Source: Tetraselmis striata (lineage: Eukaryota; Chlorophyta; Chlorodendrophyceae; Chlorodendrales; Chlorodendraceae). From it: DNA of 64,000 nucleotides. This document shows positions 51,463 through 60,847 of this stretch, in pieces (the stretch's first letter is position 1; every line of letters starts with the position of its first letter). A model generated the notes under the pieces. That model worked only from the letters and a program-made list of their open reading frames with translations, had not been told where the DNA came from and did no database searches. The stretch covers positions 62,001-126,000 of the forward strand of contig VCJN01002948.1 of the NCBI GenBank assembly GCA_006384855.1. The letters are read 5' to 3'. The translations under genes were made by a program, and so were the position numbers.

Positions 51463-52714
51463 TGGCTAGGTGCTTGCCGTCCGGACTGAAGGCCGCGCTG
51501 GTGACCATCCCAGCGTGCCCCCGCAGCGGGTGCGGCGGCACTTCTTCCCCCGTGATCGCGTTCCACACCCGTAGTGTCTTGCCCTCCCACGCACATGCCA
51601 TGCGCGTGCCGTCTGGGCTGAAGGCCACGCTGGTGACCACCTCAATGTGCCCCCGCAGGGGCTGCATCGGCGCCTCTTCCCCCGTTAGTGCGTTCTACAC
51701 CCGCACCGTCTTGATCTCCGTCGCACTGACCTGCCGCGGGCCGTCGGGGCTGAAGGCCACGCTGGTGACCACCTCACTGTGCCCCTTCAGCGGCTGCGGC
51801 AGCGCCTCCTCCCCCGTTAGCGCGTCCCACATCCGTAGTGTCTGGTCATAGGAGGCACTAGTCAGCCGCTTGCCGTCCGGGCTGAAGGCCACGCTAGTAA
51901 ACACCTCAGTGTGCCGCCACAGCGGCTGCGGGAGCGCCTCTTCCCCCGTGAGCGCGTTCTATTCCCCCACCGTCTTGTCCTTTGACGCATAGGCCAGCCG
52001 TGTGCCGTCCGGGCTGAAGGCCACGCTGGTGACCACCTCAATGTGCCCCCGCAGCGGCTGCATCGGCGCCTCTCCCCCGTGAGTGCGTTCCACACCCGCA
52101 CCGTCTTGTCCTCCGACGCACTGACCAACCGCGAGCGCCTGCCCCCCCGACGCCGCTGCGCCTCCCCCCCCGTGAGCGCGTTCCGCACCCGCACCGTCTT
52201 GTCCTCCGACGCACTGACCAACCGCGAGCGCCTGCCCCCCCGACGCCGCTGCGCCTCCCCCCCCCGTGAGCGCGTTCCACACCCGCACCGTCTTGTCCTC
52301 CGACGCACTGACCAACCGCGTGCGCGTGCCCCCCCGAAGCCGCTGCGCCTCCGCCCCCGTGAGCGCGTTCCGCACCCCTACCGTCTTGTCCGACACACAG
52401 GCCAGGCGTTTGCCGTCCGGGCTGAAGGCCACGCTGGTGACCACCTCAATGTGCCCCCGCAGGGGCTGCATCGGCGCCTCTTCCCCCGTGAGGGCGTGCC
52501 ACACCCGCACCGTCTTGTCCTCCGCTGCACTGACCTGCCGCGGGCCGTCGGGGCTGAAGGCCACGCTGGTGACCACCTCAGTGTGCCCCTTCAGCGGCTG
52601 CGGCAGCGCCTCCTCCCCCGTTAGCGCGTCCCACATCCGTAGTGTCTGGTCATAGGAGGCACTAGTCAGCCGCTTGCCGTCCGGGCTGAAGGCCACGCTA
52701 GTAAACACCTCAGT

Positions 52715-55285
52715 GTGCCGCCACAGCGGCTGCGGGAGCGCCTCTTCCCCCGTGAGCGCGTTCTATTCCCCCACCGTCTTGTCCTTTGACGCATAGGCCA
52801 GCCGTGTGACGTCCGGGCTGAAGGCCACGCTGGTGACCACCTTAATGTGCCCCCGCATGGGCTGCATCGGCGCCTCTTCCCCGTGAGTGCGTTCCACCCG
52901 CACCGTCTTGTCCTCCGACGCACTGACCAACCGCGTGCGCCTGCCCCCCCGACGCCGCTGCGCCTCCCCCCCCCGTGAGCGCGTTCCGCACCCGCACCGT
53001 CTTGTCCTCCGACGCACTGGCCAGGTGCTTGCCGTCCGGACTAGAGGCCACGCTGGTGACCACCTTAGTGTGCCCCCGCAGCGGCTGCGGGAGCGCCTCT
53101 TCCCCCGTGAGCGCGTTCCACACCCCTACCGTCTTGTCCTCCGACGCACAAGCCAGCCGTTTGCCGTCCGGGCTGAAGGCCACAATGGCGACCACCTCAA
53201 TGTGTTCCCGCATGGGCTGCATCGGCGCCGCTTTCCCCGTGAGTGCGTTCCACACCCGCACCGTCTTGTCCTCCGACGCACTGACCAGCCGCCTGCGCGT
53301 GCCCCCCCGACGCCGCTGCGCCTCCCCCCGTGTGAGCGCAAACCGCAGCCGCACCGTCTTGTCCTGGCCTCGCGGACGCACGGGCCAGTTGCTTGCCGTC
53401 CGGACTGAAGGCCACGCTAGTGACAACCTTAGTGTGCCCCCGCAGCGGCTGCGGCAGCACTTCTTCCCCTGTGACCGCGTTCCACACCCGTAGTAATTTG
53501 TCCCTCGACGCACCGACCAGCCGCGGGCCGTCCGGGCTGAAGGAAACGCTGGTGACCACCTCAGTAGGCCCGGGCGGGGGGCGCGGCAGCGCTTCCCCCC
53601 CGTCAGCGCGTTCCGCACCCGCACCGTCTTGTCCTCCGACGCACTGGCCAGGTGCTTGCCGTCCGGACTAGAGGCCACGCAGGTGACCATCCCAGTGTGC
53701 CCGCGCAGCGTGTGCGGCGACACTTCTTCCCCCGAGATCGCGTTCCACACCCGTAGTGTCTTGTCATAGGACGCACATGCCAGCCGCGTGCCGTCCGGGC
53801 TGAAGGCCACGCTGGTGACCACCTTAGTGTGCCCCGCAGCGGCTGCATCGGCGCCCTTTCCCCCGTGAGCGCGTTCCACACCCGCACCGTCTTGTTCTCC
53901 GACGCACAGGCCAGCCGCGTGCCGTCGGGGCTGAAGGCCAAGCGGTTGACCACCTCAATGTACCCCCGCAGCGGGTGCGGCTGCGCCTCCCCCCCCCCGT
54001 GAGTGCGTTCCGCGCCCGCGCCGTGTTGTCCTCCGACGCACTGACATGTTGCTTGCCGTCCGGGCTGAAGGCCACGCTGGTGACCACCTCAGTTTGCCCC
54101 CGCAGCGGCTGCGGCAGCACTTCTTCCCCCGTGATCGCGTTCCACAGCCGTAGTGTCTTGTCCCTCGACGCACTAGCCAGCCGCGTGCCGTCCGGGCTGA
54201 AGGCCACGCTGGTGACCACCTCAGTGTGCCCCTTCAGGGGCTGCATCGGCGCCTCTTCCCCCGTGAGCGCGTTCCACACCCGCACCGTCTTGTCCTCCGA
54301 CGCATTGACCAGCCGCGTGCTGTCTGGGCTGAAGGACAAGCGGTTGACCACCTCAATGAACCCCCGCAGCGGGTGCGGCTGCGCCTCCCCCCCCCCCCCC
54401 GTGAGTGCGTTCCGCGCCCGCGCCGTGTTGTCCTCCGACGCACTGACATGTTGCTTGCCGTCCGGGCTGAAGGCCACGCTGGCGACCACCTCAGTTTGCC
54501 CCCGCAGCGGGTGCGGCAGTACTTCTTCCCCCGTGATCGCGTTCCACAGCTGTAGTGTCTTGTCCCTCGACGCACTAGCCAGCCGCGTGCCGTCCGGGCT
54601 GAAGGCCACGCTGGTGACCACCTCAGTGTGCCCCTTCAGAGGCTGCATCGGCGCCCTTTCCCCTGTGAGCGCGTCCCACACCCGTAGTGTTGTCATAGAA
54701 CGCACATGCCAATCGCTTGTTGTCCGGGCTGCAGGCCATGCTAGTGACCACCTCAGTGTGCCCCCGCATCGGATGCAGCAGCGCCTCCTCCCCCGTGAGC
54801 GCGTTCCACACCCGCACCGTCCAGTCTGCCGACGCACGGGCTTGCTGCGTGCCGTCCGGACTGAAGGCCGCGCTGGTGACCACCTCAGTGTGCCCCTTCA
54901 GCGGCTGCGGTAGCGCCTCCTCCCCCGTTAGCGCGTCCCACACCCGCAGTGTCTTGTCATAGGACGCATTGGTCAGCCGGTTGCCGTCCGGGCTGAAGGC
55001 CACGCTAGTAAACACCTCAGTGTGCCGCCGCAGCGGATGCGGGAGCGCCTCTTCCCCCGTGAGCGCGTTCTATTCCCCCACCGTCTTGTCCTCCGACGCA
55101 TAGGCCAGCCGTGTGCCGTCCGGGCTGAAGGCCACGCTGGTGACCACCTCAGTGTGCCCCTTCAGCGGGTGCGGCAGCGCCTCCTCCCCCGTTAGCGCGT
55201 CCCACACCCGTAGTGTCTTGTCATAGGACGCACTAGTCAGCCGCTTGCCGTCCGGGCTGAAGGCCACGCTAGTAAACACCTCAGT
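52715..55285 (-). repeat. Internal 2571-bp repeat of B2, first copy
   Basis: B2 counterpart of 42523-45093, 10192 bp downstream. The C tract at about 53990-53999 has 10 C where the B1 counterpart has 13; the frame effect is the same because the difference is three. Confidence 0.88.
53824..54837 (-). CDS. WD40-repeat fragment, six blades in frame (B2)
   Basis: 337 codons. The WD40 frame is entered at [11 protein letters not shown] and carries [31 protein letters not shown] and SEDNTARAR blades, crossing a 14-C tract (54387-54400) as TGGGGE. It is lost at the 10-C tract 53989-53998. In B1 the first tract has 12 C and the two halves are separate (43631-44383 and 44163-44645). Confidence 0.52.
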   Translation of the reverse strand: MRRQTGRCGCGTRSRGRRRCCIRCGGTLRWSLAWPAARTTSDWHVRSMTTLRVWDALTGERAPMQPLKGHTEVVTSVAFSPDGTRLASASRDKTLQLWNAITGEEVLPHPLRGQTEVVASVAFSPDGKQHVSASEDNTARARNALTGGGGEAQPHPLRGFIEVVNRLSFSPDSTRLVNASEDKTVRVWNALTGEEAPMQPLKGHTEVVTSVAFSPDGTRLASASRDKTLRLWNAITGEEVLPQPLRGQTEVVTSVAFSPDGKQHVSASEDNTARARNALTGGGRRSRTRCGGTLRWSTAWPSAPTARGWPVRRRTRRCGCGTRSRGKGRRCSRCGAH

Positions 55286-57256
55286 GTGCCGCCACAGCGG
55301 CTGCGGGAGCGCCTCTTCCCCCGTGAGCGCGTTCTATTCCCCCACCGTCTTGTCCTTTGACGCATAGGCCAGCCGTGTGACGTCCGGGCTGAAGGCCACG
55401 CTGGTGACCACCTTAATGTGCCCCCGCATGGGCTGCATCGGCGCCTCTTCCCCGTGAGTGCGTTCCACCCGCACCGTCTTGTCCTCCGACGCACTGACCA
55501 ACCGCGTGCGCCTGCCCCCCCGACGCCGCTGCGCCTCCCCCCCCCGTGAGCGCGTTCCGCACCCGCACCGTCTTGTCCTCCGACGCACTGGCCAGGTGCT
55601 TGCCGTCCGGACTAGAGGCCACGCTGGTGACCACCTTAGTGTGCCCCCGCAGCGGCTGCGGGAGCGCCTCTTCCCCCGTGAGCGCGTTCCACACCCCTAC
55701 CGTCTTGTCCTCCGACGCACAAGCCAGCCGTTTGCCGTCCGGGCTGAAGGCCACAATGGCGACCACCTCAATGTGTTCCCGCATGGGCTGCATCGGCGCC
55801 GCTTTCCCCGTGAGTGCGTTCCACACCCGCACCGTCTTGTCCTCCGACGCACTGACCAGCCGCCTGCGCGTGCCCCCCCGACGCCGCTGCGCCTCCCCCC
55901 GTGTGAGCGCAAACCGCAGCCGCACCGTCTTGTCCTGGCCTCGCGGACGCACGGGCCAGTTGCTTGCCGTCCGGACTGAAGGCCACGCTAGTGACAACCT
56001 TAGTGTGCCCCCGCAGCGGCTGCGGCAGCACTTCTTCCCCTGTGACCGCGTTCCACACCCGTAGTAATTTGTCCCTCGACGCACCGACCAGCCGCGGGCC
56101 GTCCGGGCTGAAGGAAACGCTGGTGACCACCTCAGTAGGCCCGGGCGGGGGGCGCGGCAGCGCTTCCCCCCCGTCAGCGCGTTCCGCACCCGCACCGTCT
56201 TGTCCTCCGACGCACTGGCCAGGTGCTTGCCGTCCGGACTAGAGGCCACGCAGGTGACCATCCCAGTGTGCCCGCGCAGCGTGTGCGGCGACACTTCTTC
56301 CCCCGAGATCGCGTTCCACACCCGTAGTGTCTTGTCATAGGACGCACATGCCAGCCGCGTGCCGTCCGGGCTGAAGGCCACGCTGGTGACCACCTTAGTG
56401 TGCCCCGCAGCGGCTGCATCGGCGCCCTTTCCCCCGTGAGCGCGTTCCACACCCGCACCGTCTTGTTCTCCGACGCACAGGCCAGCCGCGTGCCGTCGGG
56501 GCTGAAGGCCAAGCGGTTGACCACCTCAATGTACCCCCGCAGCGGGTGCGGCTGCGCCTCCCCCCCCCCCGTGAGTGCGTTCCGCGCCCGCGCCGTGTTG
56601 TCCTCCGACGCACTGACATGTTGCTTGCCGTCCGGGCTGAAGGCCACGCTGGTGACCACCTCAGTTTGCCCCCGCAGCGGCTGCGGCAGCACTTCTTCCC
56701 CCGTGATCGCGTTCCACAGCCGTAGTGTCTTGTCCCTCGACGCACTAGCCAGCCGCGTGCCGTCCGGGCTGAAGGCCACGCTGGTGACCACCTCAGTGTG
56801 CCCCTTCAGGGGCTGCATCGGCGCCTCTTCCCCCGTGAGCGCGTTCCACACCCGCACCGTCTTGTCCTCCGACGCATTGACCAGCCGCGTGCTGTCTGGG
56901 CTGAAGGACAAGCGGTTGACCACCTCAATGAACCCCCGCAGCGGGTGCGGCTGCGCCTCCCCCCCCCCCCCGTGAGTGCGTTCCGCGCCCGCGCCGTGTT
57001 GTCCTCCGACGCACTGACATGTTGCTTGCCGTCCGGGCTGAAGGCCACGCTGGCGACCACCTCAGTTTGCCCCCGCAGCGGGTGCGGCAGTACTTCTTCC
57101 CCCGTGATCGCGTTCCACAGCTGTAGTGTCTTGTCCCTCGACGCACTTGCCAGCCGCGTGCCGTCCGGGCTGAAGGCCACGCTGGTGACCACCTCAGTGT
57201 GCCCCTTCAGAGGCTGCATCGGCGCCCTTTCCCCTGTGAGCGCGTCCCACACCCGC
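55286..57256 (-). repeat. Internal 2571-bp repeat of B2, second copy (shortened)
   Basis: B2 counterpart of 45094-47068 with the same switch point. Identical internal breakpoints in B1 and B2 show that the 2.57-kb duplication happened before the 10.19-kb amplification. Confidence 0.82.
56174..56923 (-). CDS. WD40-repeat fragment, second internal repeat of B2
   Basis: 249 codons. Five blades in frame across an 11-C tract (about 56560-56570). The frame is then lost at [12 protein letters not shown] because one C is missing in GTGTGCCCCGCAG near 56403, a deletion shared by all 2571-bp repeats. In B1 the homologous tract has 10 C, so the same blades are disconnected. Confidence 0.5.
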   Translation of the reverse strand: MVNRLSFSPDSTRLVNASEDKTVRVWNALTGEEAPMQPLKGHTEVVTSVAFSPDGTRLASASRDKTLRLWNAITGEEVLPQPLRGQTEVVTSVAFSPDGKQHVSASEDNTARARNALTGGGEAQPHPLRGYIEVVNRLAFSPDGTRLACASENKTVRVWNALTGERAPMQPLRGTLRWSPAWPSARTARGWHVRPMTRHYGCGTRSRGKKCRRTRCAGTLGWSPAWPLVRTASTWPVRRRTRRCGCGTR

Positions 57257-57330
57257 AGTGTCTTGTCATAGGACGCATTGGTCAGCCGGTTGCCGTCCGG
57301 GCTGAAGGCCACGCTAGTAAACACCTCAGT

Positions 57331-58122
57331 GTGCCGCCGCAGCGGATGCGGGAGCGCCTCTTCCCCCGTGAGCGCGTTCTATTCCCCCACCGTCTTGTAA
57401 TCCGACGCATAGGCCAGCCGTGTGCCGTCCGGGCTGAAGGCCACGCTGGTGACCACCTCAGTGTGCCCCTTCAGCGGGTGCGGCAGCGCCTCCTCCCCCG
57501 TTAGCGCGTCCCACACCCGTAGTGTCTTGTCATAGGACGCACTAGTCAGCCGCTTGCCGTCCGGGCTGAAGGCCACGCTAGTAAACACCTCAGTGTGCCG
57601 CCGCAGCGGATGCGGGAGCGCCTCTTCCCCCGTGAGCGCGTTCTATTCCCCCACCGTCTTGTCCTCCGACGCATAGGCCAGCCGTGTGCCGTCCGGACTG
57701 AAGGCCGCGCTGGTGACCACCTCAGTGTGCCCCTTCAGCGGCTGCGGTAGCGCCTCCTCCCCCGTTAGCGCGTCCCACACCCGCAGTGTCTTGTCATAGG
57801 ACGCATTGGTCAGCCGGTTGCCGTCCGGGCTGAAGGCCACGCTAGTAAACACCTCAGTGTGCCGCCGCAGCGGATGCGGGAGCGCCTCTTCCCCCGTGAG
57901 CGCGTTCTATTCCCCCACCGTCTTGTCCTCCGACGCATAGGCCAGCCGTGTGCCGTCCGGGCTGAAGGCCACGCTGGTGACCACCTCAGTGTGCCCCTTC
58001 AGCGGGTGCGGCAGCGCCTCCTCCCCCGTTAGCGCGTCCCACACCCGTAGTGTCTTGTCATAGGACGCATTGGTCAGCCGGTTGCCGTCCGGGCTGAAGG
58101 CCACGCTAGTAAACACCTCAGT
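57331..58122 (-). repeat. Two-blade (264 bp) tandem array at B2/B3 junction
   Basis: Units start at 57331, 57595 and 57859, with the next at 58123. They have the same alternation as at 47143-47934, except that the last W-D blade has been converted to the NRLTNAS variant, a visible small conversion event. Confidence 0.92.
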
Positions 58123-58170
58123 GTGCCGCCGCAGCGGATGCGGGAGCGCCTCTTCCCCCGTGAGCGCGTT

Positions 58171-58791
58171 CTATTCCCCCACCGTCTTGTCCTCCGACGC
58201 ATAGGCCAGCCGTGTGCCGTCCGGGCTGAATGCCACGCTGGTGACCACCTCACTGTGCCCCCGCATGGGCTGCATCGGCGCCTCTTCCCCCGTGAGTGCG
58301 TTCCGCACCCGCACCGTCTTGTCCTCCGACGCAATGGCCAGTTGCTTGCCGTCCGGACTGAAGGCCACGCTAGTGACATCCTTAGTGTGCCCCCGCAGCG
58401 GCTGCGGCAGCACTTCTTCCCCCGTGATCGCGTTCCACACCCGTAGTAATTTGTCCCTCGACGCACTGACCAGCCGCGGGCCGTCCGGGCTGAAGGAAAC
58501 GCTGGTGACCACCTCAGTGTGCCCCTGCGGGGGGCGCGGCTGCGCCTCAGCCCCCGTGAGCGCGTTCCGCACCCGCACCGTCTTGTCCTCCGACGCACTG
58601 GCCAGGTGCTTGCCGTCCGGACTAGAGGCCACGCTGGTGACCATCCCAGTGTGCCCCCGCAGCGGCTGCGGCAGCACTTCCCCCGTGATCGCGTTCCACA
58701 CCCGCACCGTCTTGCCCTCCGACGCACATGCCAGACGCGTGCCGTCCGGGCTGAAGGCCACCCTCGTGATCACCTCGGTGTGCCCCCGCAT
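58171..58791 (-). pseudogene. WD40 fragment at the start of B3
   Basis: Copy of 37796-38416 with the GHSEVV variant in its last blade. The upstream stop context differs: GGTTACTTTGGCGCC gives APK-stop where all other copies give APM-stop. Confidence 0.62.
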
Positions 58792-58794
58792 CGG

Positions 58795-59529
58795 TTACTT
58801 TGGCGCCTCTTCCCCCGTGAGCGCGTTCCACACCCGCACCGTCTTGTTCTCCGACGCACTGCCTAGCCGTGTGCCGTCTGGGTTGAAGGCCACGCTGGTG
58901 ACCACCTCAGTGGGCCGCTGCAGCGGCCGTGGCAGCGCCTCCCCCCCCCCGTCACCTCGTTCCACACACCGCACCGTCTTGTCTTCCGACGCACTGACCA
59001 GTTGCTTGCGGTCCGGACTGAAGGCCACGCTGGTGACCATCTTAGTGTGCCCCCGCAATGGCAGCGGCTGCACCTCCACCCCCGTGAGCGCGTTCCACAC
59101 CCGCACCGTCTTGTTCTCCGACGCACAGGCCAGCCGCTTGCCGTCCGGGCTGAAGGCCACGCTAGTGACCACTTCGGTGTGCCGCCGCAGCTGCTGCGGG
59201 AGCGCCTCTTCCCCCGTGAGCGCGTTCCACACCCGCACCGTCTTGTCCTCCGCTGCACAGGCCAGCCGCGTGCCGTCGGGGCTGAAGGCCAAGCAGATGA
59301 CCACCTCAATGTACCCCCGCAGCGGGTGCGGCTGCGCCTCCCCCCCCCCCCCCGTGAGTGCGTTCCGCGCCCGCGCCGTCTTGTCCTCCGACGCACTGAC
59401 ATGTTGCTTGCCGTCCGGGCTGAAGGCCACGCTGGTGACCACCTCAGTTTGCCCCCGCAGCGGGTGCGGCAGTACTTCTTCCCCCGTGATCGCGTTCCAC
59501 AGCTGTAGTGTCCTTGTCCCTCGACGCAC
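58795..59529 (-). CDS. WD40-repeat fragment, about six blades in frame (B3)
   Basis: 244 codons. WD40 frame from LQLWNAITG through [16 protein letters not shown] (linker VVICLAF), [21 protein letters not shown] and SENKTV blades, to TAA. The 14-C tract at 59340-59353 is crossed in frame; the same site has 13 C in B1 and 16 in B2, both frame-breaking. It starts at an extra C near 59513 (GTGTCCTTGTCC) private to B3. Confidence 0.5.
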   Translation of the reverse strand: MRRGTRTLQLWNAITGEEVLPHPLRGQTEVVTSVAFSPDGKQHVSASEDKTARARNALTGGGGEAQPHPLRGYIEVVICLAFSPDGTRLACAAEDKTVRVWNALTGEEALPQQLRRHTEVVTSVAFSPDGKRLACASENKTVRVWNALTGVEVQPLPLRGHTKMVTSVAFSPDRKQLVSASEDKTVRCVERGDGGGEALPRPLQRPTEVVTSVAFNPDGTRLGSASENKTVRVWNALTGEEAPK

Positions 59530-60238
59530 TAGCCAGCCGCGTGCCGTCCGGGCTGAAGGCCACGCTGGTGACCACCTCAGTGTGCCCCTTCAGAGGCTGC
59601 ATCGGCGCCCTTTCCCCCGTGAGCGCGTTCCACACCCGCACCGTCTTGTTCTCCGACGCACAGGCCAGCCGCTTGCCGTCCGGGCTGAAGGCCACGCTAG
59701 TGACCACTTCGGTGTGCCGCCGCAGCTGCTGCGGCAGCGCCTCTTCCCCCGTGAGCGCGTTCCACACCCGCACCGTCTTGTCCTCCGCTGCACAGGCCAG
59801 CCGCGTGCCGTCGGGGCTGAAGGCCAAGCGGTTGACCACCTCAATGTACCCCTGCAGCGGGTGCGGCTGCGCCTCCCCCCCCCCGTGAGTGCGTTCCGCG
59901 CCCGCGCCGTCTTGTCCTCCGACGCACTGACATGTTGCTTGCCGTCCGGGCTGAAGGCCACGCTGGTGACCACCTCAGTTTGCCCCCGCAGCGGCTGCGG
60001 CAGCACTTCTTCCCCCGTGATCGCGTTCCACAGCCGTAGTGTCTTGTCCCTCGACGCACTAGCCAGCCGCGTGCCGTCCGGGCTGAAGGCCACGCTGGTG
60101 ACCACCTCAGTGTGCCCCTTCAGGGGCTGCATCGGCGCCTCTTCCCCCGTGAGCGCGTTCCACACCCGCACCGTCTTGTCCTCCGACGCATTGACCAGCC
60201 GCGTGCTGTCTGGGCTGAAGGACAAGCGGTTGACCACC

Positions 60239-60847
60239 TCAATGTACCCCCGCAGCGGGTGCGGCTGCGCCTCCCCCCTCCCCCGTGAGCGCGTTCCACA
60301 CCCGCACCGTCCAGTCTGCACGCGCACGGGCTTGCTGCGTGCCGTCCGGACTGAAGGCCACGCTGGTGACCACCTCAGTGTGCCCCTTCAGCGGCTGCGG
60401 TAGCGCCTCCTCCCCCGTTAGCGCGTCCCACACCCGCAGTGTCTTTTCATAGGACGCATTGGTCAGCCGGTTGCCGTCCGGGCTGAAGGCCACGCTAGTA
60501 AACACCTCAGTGTGCCGCCGCAGCGGATGCGGGAGCGCCTCTTCCCCTACCCCTACCCCTACCGTCTTGTTCTCCGACACACAGGCCAGCCGTTTGCCGT
60601 CCGGGCTGAAGGCCACGCTAGTGACCACCTCAATGTGCCCCCGCAGGGGCTGCATCGGCGCCTCCTCCCCCGTGAGTGCGTTCCACACCCGCACCGTCCA
60701 GTCTGCCGACGCACGGGCTTGCCGCGTGCCGTCCGGGCTGAAGGCCACGCTGGTGACCACCTCAGTGTGCCCCTTCAGCGGCTGCGGTAGCGCCTCGTCC
60801 CCCGTTAGCGCGTCCTTAACCTGTAGTGTCTTGTCATAGGGACGCAC
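60239..60847 (-). pseudogene. WD40 fragment with Gly-Val-Gly-Val blade (B3)
   Basis: Third copy of 39862-40515. An extra G at 60841 removes the first blade from the frame. A GCACGC for GCCCGC variant at about 60319 is private. Confidence 0.5.

Larger units (their letters stand above)
47935..58122 (-). repeat. Higher-order unit B2 (10188 bp)
   Basis: Second copy of the 10.19-kb unit. The length is divisible by three, unlike the A unit. It has the same nested content as B1. C tracts differ (16 at 49152-49167, about 14 at 54387-54400, 11 at about 56560-56570), changing which blades are joined in frame. A private TGTAATCC for TGTCCTCC at about 57397 is visible. Confidence 0.9.

Noticed and set aside
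58214-60403. 729-codon plus-strand open frame, the longest ORF in the window, with [15 protein letters not shown] repeats
   Set aside because: It is the antisense of the WD40 blades in an offset frame. It has no recognisable domain and exists because GC-rich repeats rarely contain stops. The same applies to other long plus-strand frames such as 31416-33215.
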